From Chlamydiota bacterium (GTDB lineage: Bacteria; Auribacterota; UBA3054; B51-G9): a DNA stretch of 9,320 nucleotides. Positions 1 to 6,379 of this stretch are shown piece after piece. Within the stretch, counting starts at the first letter, position 1. Each line of letters begins with the position of its first letter. The translations under genes were made by a program, and so were the position numbers. The notes beneath the pieces are model-generated. The model was not told where the DNA came from. It was given only the letters and a program-made list of their open reading frames with translations, and did no database searches. The stretch covers positions 1 through 9,320 of the forward strand of contig JAUVKG010000081.1 of the NCBI GenBank assembly GCA_030596365.1, given 5' to 3'.

Positions 1-115
1 TCTGATTGTTACAGATTATTGCCCCGGCGTTAAACGCGCCAAGTACTTCAAGACCGGACGTAGTAGGTATAACCATGTCCGGTCTAACGACAGGATTATT
101 TGGATACCTAATCAT
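1..115 (-). CDS. GH130-type glycoside phosphorylase/hydrolase, N-terminal 38 codons (partial)
   Basis: The first 38 codons of a gene that runs off the left edge of the window. The reading begins MIRYPNNPVVRPDMV and continues to a GAFNAGAIICNNQ segment. An early 'RYxNNPV..PdM' block followed by 'FNAGA' is the characteristic start of GH130 proteins, which phosphorolyse or hydrolyse beta-mannosides (for example mannosyl-glucose or beta-1,2-mannobiose) and are usually cytoplasmic. The ATG at 115 is chosen because an in-frame TAA lies eight codons upstream and the family N-terminus begins right at this Met. No Shine-Dalgarno is present, and the start sits only 10 nt from a -10 box, so the message is probably nearly leaderless. 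The catalytic Asp lies outside the window, so substrate and phosphorylase-versus-hydrolase cannot be decided. The gene is independent of its upstream neighbour because it has its own promoter. Confidence 0.8.
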   Translation of the reverse strand, partial: MIRYPNNPVVRPDMVIPTTSGLEVLGAFNAGAIICNNQ

Positions 116-125
116 CTCAAGTAGT

Positions 126-154
126 ATTATACTCTTCTCTTAGAAGTAAGTCAA
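126..154 (-). promoter_or_regulatory. sigma70-type promoter of the GH130-like gene
   Basis: On the minus strand, TTGACT (154..149), a 17-nt spacer and TATAAT (131..126) form a near-perfect sigma70 promoter. The predicted transcription start is near 119..117, leaving only about 2-5 nt before the ATG at 115. The -35 box lies 5 nt from the GC-rich hairpin at 160..190, so that hairpin could affect expression. Confidence 0.75.
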
Positions 155-159
155 TATTG

Positions 160-190
160 CCGTGCCTGGGAAGATGATTTACAGGCACGG
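160..190. repeat. GC-rich hairpin between the PEP-CTERM gene and the GH130-like gene
   Basis: A perfect 9-bp inverted repeat, CCGTGCCTG (160..168) and CAGGCACGG (182..190), with a 13-nt loop. It lies 44 nt past the stop of the PEP-CTERM gene. No T-run follows on the minus strand, so it is not a standard intrinsic terminator, although it could help end that transcript or protect its 3' end. The sequence is part of a longer repeat with a second copy at 3354..3456. Confidence 0.6.
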
Positions 191-236
191 CTTAGGAAAT
201 TCATCCCGTTGTGATGAATTTAAAATTTAAATACTA
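162..236. repeat. Dispersed direct repeat, copy A (unoccupied form)
   Basis: The first 35 bases (162..196) match 3354..3388 at 32 of 35 positions. The similarity resumes over a 25-base stretch of equal length and a shared 19-mer ending in AAAATTTA (212..228), close to the gene's stop codon. Copy A lacks the 27-bp palindromic block present in copy B. The two copies are in the same orientation and flank the PEP-CTERM gene. Confidence 0.8.
197..221. repeat. AT-rich hairpin just after the PEP-CTERM gene stop
   Basis: A perfect 9-bp inverted repeat, AAATTCATC (197..205) and GATGAATTT (213..221), with a 7-nt loop, placed 12 nt beyond the stop codon at 234..236. Only the right arm is conserved in the second repeat copy (3433..3441), so the pairing is not conserved. 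It may be a weak terminator or fortuitous. Confidence 0.45.
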
Positions 237-3122
237 AATCTGTTTCGTTTTACGTATCATCCACAAGAATGTTGATAATATCAGTATTAAAGAACCCGGC
301 TCCGGCACTACTTCATATGCGCCGATATCGACACTGCCTCCCTGAATCCGCGGATTTCCGGCAAGGGCCTTTGCTCCTGACATCCATGGCATGTTGGTAC
401 CTGCATTCCAGCATGGTGTACCCGTAAGTATAGTGTAATCATTCTGCAACTGCGGATCGTCAGTGATGTTACCCGTACCACCCGGGTCAGGCGTCGTGCA
501 GCAATGAGAATAGCTCCAGCCGCTTCCGACATTAAAATTGTTATCATTGGCGCTTGCGGAATTAAAATAAGCAATTGAATTGATTACCGCACCGCCATTA
601 TTGCAATAAAGTCCTCCACCGGCCACGGCGCTGTTATCTGATATTGTTAAATTATAAATTGTACCGCCGGAATAAAGCGCCGCGCCACCCCCGGCATTGT
701 TTGCACTGTTGCTGATTATCAGGCACGATTTCAACGTTCCACCGTCTCTCGCGTAAACCGCTCCGCCATTATAACTCGCTAAATTGTTCACAAAAATGCA
801 ACGAGAAATTTCTCCATTTGTTACGCAATAAACTCCCCCGCCGTTTCTTTCTTCGCCAGCGCCGGCAGAAATTCCATTTATGAATTTCAAGCCTTCAACT
901 TTTCCTGCTGATACAAACGCGCCGCGCATTTTCTCTTGTCCGTCAATTACGGGCATTTCCAAACCGATTATTTCAACATTTTTTTCGAGACAAAAAACAT
1001 TTGTGCCTAACCCGATTTTACCCGAGGAAACATAAACGCCATTCGAAATGTAAATTTTATCAAAATTTTCAGACGCGTTTATGGCGTCTTGAACATTTGT
1101 TGCCGCAGATAACCAGTTTGTATATGGTGGAATAGAAGCAGCTTCTAAAGAAACATAATGTATCGGCGTTACCCCCGTAATGAAAATCAGGTTTGTCTTT
1201 GTAATTGTGGAAAACGAATACTTATTGCTTGCTGTTAATGTTATCGTTTGATAACCTATTACGGAATAATTTGTTACGGGATTTTGTAATGTCGAATCTA
1301 TAATTCCGTCATTATTAAAATCCCAATACCAAAAATCAGGATTATTGCCGGATGTGTCGGTAAATTGAATATTTTCATCAGTTACAGCAACAGTTTTGTC
1401 AACAGAAAAATTTGCGGTAACAACCGGCAGAACTGTTATATAATTTTGTTTTATAATAGTATCTGAAGAAGCGCCACCACTACCAAAATTATTGCTCACG
1501 GTCAAAGTTACAGTATAAACACCGGTGGAATCATAAACAAAGCCCGGATTTTGCAGAGTTGAGTCTATTGATCCATCATTATTAAAATCCCATTCCCAAT
1601 ATTGTGGATTGTTTATTGATAAATCGTTAAATTGAACAGATAATGACACTACACCTGTTAAAACATTTGCGTTAAAGTCTGCTATTACTATACTTGGCTT
1701 TACCACAATATAGTTAGTTTTAGCAATAAAATCCGAGGAGGCGACTCCGGCGCCAAAATTATTGCTAACTAAAAGCGCTACGGTATGAGCACCGGTAGAA
1801 TTATATATAAAACTCGGGTTTTGTTCCGTTGAATCAACACTTCCATTATTGTCAAAGTCCCATTGCCAAAATTGAGGGCCATTAATTGATTCATCCGTAA
1901 ACTGAACGGCAAGCGCAACTTTTCCCGTTAACGGCTGTGCTGAAAAATCGGCTTGCAAAGTTGAATATACATGAATATAATTTTCTTTTAAGCAACCGGC
2001 AGTTTCCCCGACTGAATTGCTTACTGACAAAGAAACAGAATATGTTCCCGTAGATGTGTAATTGTGAAAAGGAAAGCCTTCGTCGAAGCCTTCAACATCA
2101 ATAATTCCATCATTCTCAAAATCCCAGCGATAATAAATATTTTCTGTATGAATTCCGTAAATTGAACTGCTAAATGTACAAAACAAATTACCTATACCGT
2201 TAGTTTTATCAGATGCAAATGTTACAGAAATTGCCGGACACTCATAAGCACCCATATCAACAATGCCATCAACAATGCGTGGATTGCCATCCAAATCTTT
2301 TGCGCCAGCCATCCAAGGCATGTTGGTCCCGGCATTTATGCATGGAGAATTTGTTTTTAAATGATAGTTGCCGAATGTTATGTCTATAAATTGTGGATTA
2401 TTTGTAATTATACCGTTATCAAGATTTGTCCAGTTCTCTATGCAATTATAAATATTTACTGATGGAGTACCAATTATTTCTGAGCCAGTATTATTCCACA
2501 AAATGGAGTTTTGAAGGATGCCGCCGGCCTCAAAAAAATCCACGCCAACGCCGTAATTACCGCTGATAGTGCAGTTTTGAATTGCGCCACCATCGCAAGT
2601 CACACCGCCACCATAATCAGCCGAATTTCCGCTGATAGTGCAGTTTTGTACAGTCCCCCCCCCCATGCATTTCACTCCGCCACTATTACTAGAAGCCGAA
2701 TTTTCGCTGATTATGCAGTTCTGAACCGTGCCACCAGAGCAAAATATACCGCCGGCATAATTAGCAAAACCATTTCTAATAGTAAAACCGTCAATTGTGC
2801 CAAAACTAACCAAATAAAAGCATCTATGCGAATCGCTTCCATCAACAATAGTTTTTTCTGCTCCATTAACACTTTTAACAGTTATATCTATTGTAACAGA
2901 AATTTGGGAATTCGGATAATACGTGCCATCATTTACAAGGACCGTATCTCCTGCAGAAGCAGCATCAACGGCATCCTGAATATTTGTCGCGGCATTTGCC
3001 CAGGAGCTAAACGGCGAAACATGGCCACCCGTTTTTGAAACATAATTTGTTGCGGCATTTATATTTTGTGTGAAGAAAAAAACAGCGATTAGAATTGAAA
3101 TTGTTATAATCTTATTTTCCAT
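234..3122 (-). CDS. PEP-CTERM surface protein with two beta-helix regions flanking four PKD domains
   Basis: A predicted exported, envelope-anchored protein of 962 residues starting at the ATG at 3122. That start is preceded by AGGAAT 4 nt upstream and opens a clear signal peptide (residues 1-23, MENKIITISILIAVFF...NINA). The reading frame stays open to 3296, but those extra 58 residues are translated leader sequence and repeats. Residues about 26-295 and 653-937 are right-handed beta-helix regions with repeated 'GG.v.NC.ISgNSA.ygGGv' rungs; each starts with a 'YVS...WanAATNiQDAv' cap and ends with 'NAGTNMPWM.GAK...VD.GAYE'. Between them are four PKD repeats (about 300-386, 391-475, 481-565, 570-650), each with a WDF.NDG.iD core. 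Repeats 2 and 3 are close duplicates. The C-terminus is VPEP at 939-942, a hydrophobic stretch and RKTKQ, a classic PEP-CTERM signal processed by an exosortase. Likely role: adhesion or polysaccharide binding. No catalytic residue is recognisable. A run of ten G lies in codons 153-156. Confidence 0.9.
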   Translation of the reverse strand: MENKIITISILIAVFFFTQNINAATNYVSKTGGHVSPFSSWANAATNIQDAVDAASAGDTVLVNDGTYYPNSQISVTIDITVKSVNGAEKTIVDGSDSHRCFYLVSFGTIDGFTIRNGFANYAGGIFCSGGTVQNCIISENSASSNSGGVKCMGGGTVQNCTISGNSADYGGGVTCDGGAIQNCTISGNYGVGVDFFEAGGILQNSILWNNTGSEIIGTPSVNIYNCIENWTNLDNGIITNNPQFIDITFGNYHLKTNSPCINAGTNMPWMAGAKDLDGNPRIVDGIVDMGAYECPAISVTFASDKTNGIGNLFCTFSSSIYGIHTENIYYRWDFENDGIIDVEGFDEGFPFHNYTSTGTYSVSLSVSNSVGETAGCLKENYIHVYSTLQADFSAQPLTGKVALAVQFTDESINGPQFWQWDFDNNGSVDSTEQNPSFIYNSTGAHTVALLVSNNFGAGVASSDFIAKTNYIVVKPSIVIADFNANVLTGVVSLSVQFNDLSINNPQYWEWDFNNDGSIDSTLQNPGFVYDSTGVYTVTLTVSNNFGSGGASSDTIIKQNYITVLPVVTANFSVDKTVAVTDENIQFTDTSGNNPDFWYWDFNNDGIIDSTLQNPVTNYSVIGYQTITLTASNKYSFSTITKTNLIFITGVTPIHYVSLEAASIPPYTNWLSAATNVQDAINASENFDKIYISNGVYVSSGKIGLGTNVFCLEKNVEIIGLEMPVIDGQEKMRGAFVSAGKVEGLKFINGISAGAGEERNGGGVYCVTNGEISRCIFVNNLASYNGGAVYARDGGTLKSCLIISNSANNAGGGAALYSGGTIYNLTISDNSAVAGGGLYCNNGGAVINSIAYFNSASANDNNFNVGSGWSYSHCCTTPDPGGTGNITDDPQLQNDYTILTGTPCWNAGTNMPWMSGAKALAGNPRIQGGSVDIGAYEVVPEPGSLILILSTFLWMIRKTKQI
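2655..2664 (-). repeat. Ten-base G homopolymer inside the coding sequence
   Basis: The coding strand has ten consecutive G, formed by the last base of an ATG codon and three GGG glycine codons (residues 153-156 of the PEP-CTERM protein). Elsewhere in the same rung pattern glycine is written with mixed codons. Tracts of this length slip readily, so the locus may switch frame. A sequencing or assembly error in the tract is also possible, but the frame as given is intact. Confidence 0.85.
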
Positions 3123-3162
3123 TGGTATTCCTATTAAATTTATAATTTCTGATTTTAGGTTT

Positions 3163-3202
3163 CCATTAATCCACAACTCCATCAATCCATTAATCCATTT
3201 AT
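3163..3202. repeat. Five tandem 8-bp units in the leader of the PEP-CTERM gene
   Basis: Read on the minus strand the units are ATAAATGG, ATTAATGG, ATTGATGG, AGTTGTGG and ATTAATGG, five exactly adjacent octamers. They lie in the predicted 5' untranslated region, about 40-80 nt before the ATG at 3122. Every unit but one contains an ATGG. An 8-bp unit is not a multiple of three, so the repeat is unlikely to be coding. Confidence 0.75.
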
Positions 3203-3279
3203 TTATATATACGCAAATTCTCGCTTTTGGTTGCAGCAACACCGAAAATTTGTGACAAATAATTTGACATAGCGGCAAT

Positions 3280-3308
3280 ATTATATCAACCCACATACAA
3301 ATTTACAA
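3280..3308 (-). promoter_or_regulatory. Candidate sigma70 promoter of the PEP-CTERM gene
   Basis: Minus-strand TTGTAA (3308..3303), a 17-nt spacer and a perfect TATAAT (3285..3280). It would give a transcript start near 3273 and a leader of about 150 nt holding the five octamer repeats. The -35 matches consensus at four of six positions, so this is weaker than the other two promoters in the window. Confidence 0.55.
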
Positions 3309-3353
3309 GCCTACGAATTGCCTCATCCAAAATCTACTCCAAATAGGTTTGTA

Positions 3354-3456
3354 GTGCCGGAGAAGATGATTTGCAGGCACGGCTTAGGCCCCAGCATGCG
3401 CGGGGCGCTTGCGCGAAATTGAATTTATAGTGATGAATTTAAAATTTATATTACTA
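3354..3456. repeat. Dispersed direct repeat, copy B (carrying a 27-bp palindromic insertion)
   Basis: Same repeat as 162..236. After the shared CTTAGG (ends 3388) a 27-bp block (3389..3415) intervenes, then the repeat resumes at AAATT. The 25 bases that follow have the same length in both copies and end in the identical GTGATGAATTT. It sits about 46 nt upstream of the candidate PEP-CTERM promoter, as copy A sits just upstream of the GH130 promoter. Confidence 0.8.
3389..3405. repeat. Short GC palindrome, copy 1 (CCCCAGCATGCGCGGGG)
   Basis: A hairpin with CCCC/GGGG and GC/GC pairing, one bulged A and loop ATGC. It is directly followed by a second small palindrome, GCGCTTGCGC (3405..3414). A near-identical core (16 of 17) is at 3676..3692. 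Its GC content stands out sharply from the AT-rich surroundings. Confidence 0.75.
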
Positions 3457-3497
3457 CCGTCCCATAAGAAATATAATTTATTTAAATATTTAATTAT

Positions 3498-3524
3498 GAA
3501 CACGAGTACGGCGTTACTTCGTTG
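3498..3524 (+). repeat. 27-bp imperfect palindrome, copy 1
   Basis: Begins GAACACGAGTAC and ends GTTACTTCGTTG. It matches the reverse complement of 6766..6792 at 23 of 27 positions. The two halves can pair imperfectly (AGTAC with GTtACT, CG with CG), so it resembles a small REP-like element. No coding signal is seen around it. Confidence 0.7.
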
Positions 3525-3639
3525 CTGTCACAAATTATTCTGTCACAAAATTTAACTTGAAAAAAGAAACAATAAAAATCACATAAATAAAGAGTATAAC
3601 TATAAATTAAAAAATTGTTTTGTCGTAAATTGTTTTGTC
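3525..3639. repeat. Cluster of 15-bp repeats with the unit AAATTRTTYTGTC
   Basis: Two tandem 15-bp units start at 3525 and 3540 (both begin CTGTCACAAA), and two identical 13-mers AAATTGTTTTGTC lie at 3612..3624 and 3627..3639, again 15 bp apart. All share the core AAATTRTTYTGTC. A degenerate inverted member occurs at 3249..3269 inside the PEP-CTERM leader. Function unknown. Confidence 0.65.
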
Positions 3640-3675
3640 AAAATAATTAAAAACTACTGACAGAACGATTATTGA

Positions 3676-3692
3676 CCCCAGCATACGCGGGG
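3676..3692. repeat. Short GC palindrome, copy 2 (CCCCAGCATACGCGGGG)
   Basis: Same hairpin as 3389..3405 with one substitution in the loop (ATAC instead of ATGC), so the stem is intact. It lacks the adjoining GCGCTTGCGC. The surrounding bases are unrelated AT-rich sequence. Confidence 0.75.
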
Positions 3693-3809
3693 CACGGCAA
3701 AACAATTAAAAAATTAAATATTGCTTTTTGAAAAGTTGAATGTAAAACGTAGTGTTTATCGTTGGTTTAACCGCTGGATTTTAACCTGTGGGATGGTAGT
3801 GATTTGGAA

Positions 3810-6368
3810 TTACATTTTTAATACAAATTTATTTTTCAATCTAATATCTCTTGAAGAAGCTCCAATCAATATTTCAAAACCACCAGGTTCTGCAACCCAC
3901 TCCTTTTTCTTTACATCGTAGAATGAAAGATGGCTTTTATCTACTTTAAAAGATACTGTTTTGCTTTCTCCTGCTTTTAGACTCACACGTGCAAAACCTT
4001 TGAGCGATTTAACTTCCCTTTCTACACTTGCTTTTGTATCACTAATATATAATTGTACAACCTCATCTCCATCTACTTTACCGGTATTGGTAACGGTCAA
4101 TGAGATTTCAAGTGTATCGTTTTGAGAAATCTTTTCTGATGATAATTTTATATCAGAATACTCAAAAGTTGTGTATGAAAGTCCATGGCCAAACGGGAAA
4201 AGCGGTTTGATATTATATTTATCAAAATGGCGGTACCCAACAAAAATACCTTCTGAATATTCAGCAAAAGTTTTTTCACCGGGATATGTTTTAGACGCAG
4301 GATGGTCTTCCCATTTCTTCATAAAGGTCACAGGTAGTTTTCCTGAAGGGCTAATTTTTCCGAATAGGATTTTGGCAAGTGCTGTTCCGCCCTGTTCTCC
4401 CGGATAAAAAGCTTCAATAATTGCCGGGACTTTATCACCCCACTCTGTCATTAACATAGCTGAACCATTATTCAAAACAACGACAACATTTTCATTTACA
4501 TTTAATACTTCCCTGATGAGTTTTACTTGCATTGGAGGCAATTCCAGGTAATCGCGGTCACGCGCCTCACCTTCAAGATTTTTAGCTAAACCGGCGTTAA
4601 TAATTACCATATCAGATGCTTGTGCTAATTTAACTGCATCCTCAAGCTCCGTACCTTTTTCAACAGGAGCAATACCTAAACGAGCTCTACATGTTCCAAT
4701 ATTTTCATAAAACTCAACTTTAATATCATAAAGTTTTCCTTCTTCAAACTCATAATAATCAGTTTTAAATTGTCCCGGTGCCTGGTCTGTCCATGCGTTT
4801 ATCACAAGATTACCATCGATAAACAATTTAACACCATTATCAGCTCTAACACCAATTTCATATTGCCCGTTTCCCGGCGATTTTAATTTACCTGTCCATC
4901 GGATAGAAAATTTATCATCGTTTACAATACCCGGTACCGGTGATATATCTTGTCCCCAGCTAAAGTTAATTCTATCGTCAATACGACTGGCAACCGGTTT
5001 GCCTTCTACCTCTTTGTTATTGAAGAATTCAGCTTTTATACCAGGTGTTTTACCATCTTCAAGCACATACATACTTGCAGGTGCAATAGGGAGTTCTTTT
5101 CTTTTTTGTTTTACACCAAACTCATATTTAACTTCAATCTTGTCTCCCACTAACGCCTTAACGCCCTCCAAAGGCGAAATAGCATTAATAGCATCTAAAT
5201 GACCTGAACCATCACCACCTAAACGGGCTGTTGAAGCATTTGGCCCCAACATTGCAATAGTTTTAATTGCATTTTCATCAAGTGGTAAAAAGTTTTTTTT
5301 CTGCCCGGGCAGTCGGTTATTTTTAAGAAGTACAATACTTTTTTCAGCTGTTTCTAAAGCTAAAGCAATACGCTCTTTAGTGTTAATGTATCCACCATAA
5401 GAATCTACAGACTCATCAAACAATCCGGCTTTTAACAATACTCTTAATATTCTACGAACCTTATCATCAAGTAAGCTCTCATCTACTTCATCATTTTTAA
5501 CAGCTTTCAACAAATCTGCCCCTAAATATTTACCATTTGGCATCTCTAAATCAAGTCCTGCTTTGGCTGTTTTTACAGTTGACTTAACAGCTCCCCAGTC
5601 AGAAATTACAATTCCTGAAAAGCCCCAATCTTCTTTTAAAACATCATTAAGCAGATACTTATTTTCATTACAATAATCACCATTTACAATATTATATGCA
5701 CCCATTATACTCCAGGTATCGGCTTCTTGGACGGCGGCTTTAAATGCAGGAAAATATATCTCGCGCAACGCACGCTCGCTTACTCTGGCATCAACATCAA
5801 AACGGTTCCACTCTTGATTGTTTGCGACAAAGTGTTTAGTACAAGTTACTACATTTTTGCTTTGAATGCCCTTGATTAACGGCACTGTCATTCTTGACAT
5901 CAAAAACGGGTCTTCGCCAAAACTTTCAAAATTTCTACCACCATAAGGCGTACGAGAGATATTTACACCGGGACCTAACAGTAAATTAAATCCTAAAATC
6001 CGGGTTTCATCACCTATCTCTTTTCCTATTCTACTTACCAGATCTAAATCCCATGCTGCACCCCAGTTAATTGGTGCTGAATAGACAGTTGCAGGACCTT
6101 TTCCTCTTGGGCCAACGGGGCCGTCAGTCATAACCAATTCAGGAATACCCAAACGATTATTAGGTTTAGTTTTAAAATTATCACCTGAAATTTGATCTAT
6201 TTTTTCCTCTAAAGACATTTTACTGAGCAAATCTTCAACTCGTTTTTCAATGATTTCTGCAGAAGTGTTTAACGTTTCGGTGCTTTTATATACAGCCATT
6301 CCCCCTTGAGGAAATGTGTTTATTGAAGAAAAAATTAATGCAATTGTTAGTAATTTTAATTTATTCAT
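3810..6368 (-). CDS. Secreted GH3 beta-glycosidase with PA14 insertion (beta-glucosidase/xylosidase type)
   Basis: An 852-residue exo-acting glycoside hydrolase of family 3, predicted to be exported: residues 1-20 form a signal peptide (MNKLKLLTIALIFSS...) without a lipobox Cys. The TIM-barrel domain (about 45-315) has TDGPVGPR (81-88), GGRNFESFGEDP (143-154), KHF (178-180) and GIVISDWGA with the likely nucleophile D257. The alpha/beta sandwich domain (about 340-680) has GEARDR, where E601 is the likely acid/base, and SGKLPVTF. A PA14 domain (about 440-568) is inserted before E601, as in many PA14-type GH3 enzymes where it shapes the substrate pocket. An Fn3-like domain (about 750-840) closes the protein with LKGFARVSLKAGES. 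Length is normal for this subtype. The start has no Shine-Dalgarno (CTTATATTAAA precedes the ATG) and lies 11 nt after the antitoxin stop, so co-transcription is likely. Substrate cannot be fixed from sequence: beta-glucosides, xylosides and others are all possible. Confidence 0.95.
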   Translation of the reverse strand: MNKLKLLTIALIFSSINTFPQGGMAVYKSTETLNTSAEIIEKRVEDLLSKMSLEEKIDQISGDNFKTKPNNRLGIPELVMTDGPVGPRGKGPATVYSAPINWGAAWDLDLVSRIGKEIGDETRILGFNLLLGPGVNISRTPYGGRNFESFGEDPFLMSRMTVPLIKGIQSKNVVTCTKHFVANNQEWNRFDVDARVSERALREIYFPAFKAAVQEADTWSIMGAYNIVNGDYCNENKYLLNDVLKEDWGFSGIVISDWGAVKSTVKTAKAGLDLEMPNGKYLGADLLKAVKNDEVDESLLDDKVRRILRVLLKAGLFDESVDSYGGYINTKERIALALETAEKSIVLLKNNRLPGQKKNFLPLDENAIKTIAMLGPNASTARLGGDGSGHLDAINAISPLEGVKALVGDKIEVKYEFGVKQKRKELPIAPASMYVLEDGKTPGIKAEFFNNKEVEGKPVASRIDDRINFSWGQDISPVPGIVNDDKFSIRWTGKLKSPGNGQYEIGVRADNGVKLFIDGNLVINAWTDQAPGQFKTDYYEFEEGKLYDIKVEFYENIGTCRARLGIAPVEKGTELEDAVKLAQASDMVIINAGLAKNLEGEARDRDYLELPPMQVKLIREVLNVNENVVVVLNNGSAMLMTEWGDKVPAIIEAFYPGEQGGTALAKILFGKISPSGKLPVTFMKKWEDHPASKTYPGEKTFAEYSEGIFVGYRHFDKYNIKPLFPFGHGLSYTTFEYSDIKLSSEKISQNDTLEISLTVTNTGKVDGDEVVQLYISDTKASVEREVKSLKGFARVSLKAGESKTVSFKVDKSHLSFYDVKKKEWVAEPGGFEILIGASSRDIRLKNKFVLKM

Positions 6369-6379
6369 TTTAATATAAG

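Larger units (their letters stand above)
3297..3809. other. Noncoding gap of about 510 bp between the GH3 and PEP-CTERM genes
   Basis: No credible gene is present on either strand. The gap holds the -35 end of the PEP-CTERM promoter, repeat copy B, two GC palindromes, one 27-bp palindrome and the 15-bp repeat cluster in otherwise very AT-rich sequence. It is bounded near the GH3 stop by the motif ACTACCATCCCACA (minus strand, 3800..3787), whose inverted partner is at 3453..3466. No obvious intrinsic terminator with a T-run was seen after the GH3 stop. Confidence 0.7.

Noticed and set aside
39..88. Integron attC-like core sites (GTTAAAC and GTCTAAC) around a hairpin at 51..85
   Set aside because: The order of the two boxes is wrong for an attC site and they do not pair with each other. 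The stretch codes for the start of the GH130-like protein, and the 9-bp hairpin falls in its codons.
2511..3038. 175-codon open frame on the plus strand
   Set aside because: Antisense to the beta-helix repeats. Its apparent repeats mirror the coding periodicity of the real gene, and it has no family features.
3123..3296. 58-residue N-terminal extension of the PEP-CTERM protein
   Set aside because: The signal peptide and a ribosome site define the ATG at 3122. The extension translates octamer repeats and reaches upstream to about the -10 box.
3389..3692. CRISPR repeats: the two CCCCAGCATRCGCGGGG palindromes, read in reverse, resemble the core of type I-E repeats
   Set aside because: Only two copies, 287 bp apart, which does not fit any repeat-spacer period, and no cas gene is present. 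The filled/empty-site comparison favours a small palindromic element.
3721..3809. Intrinsic terminator of the GH3 gene
   Set aside because: GGTTTAA/TTTAACC (about 3764..3786) pairs only weakly with a central mismatch and is not followed by a T-run on the minus strand.
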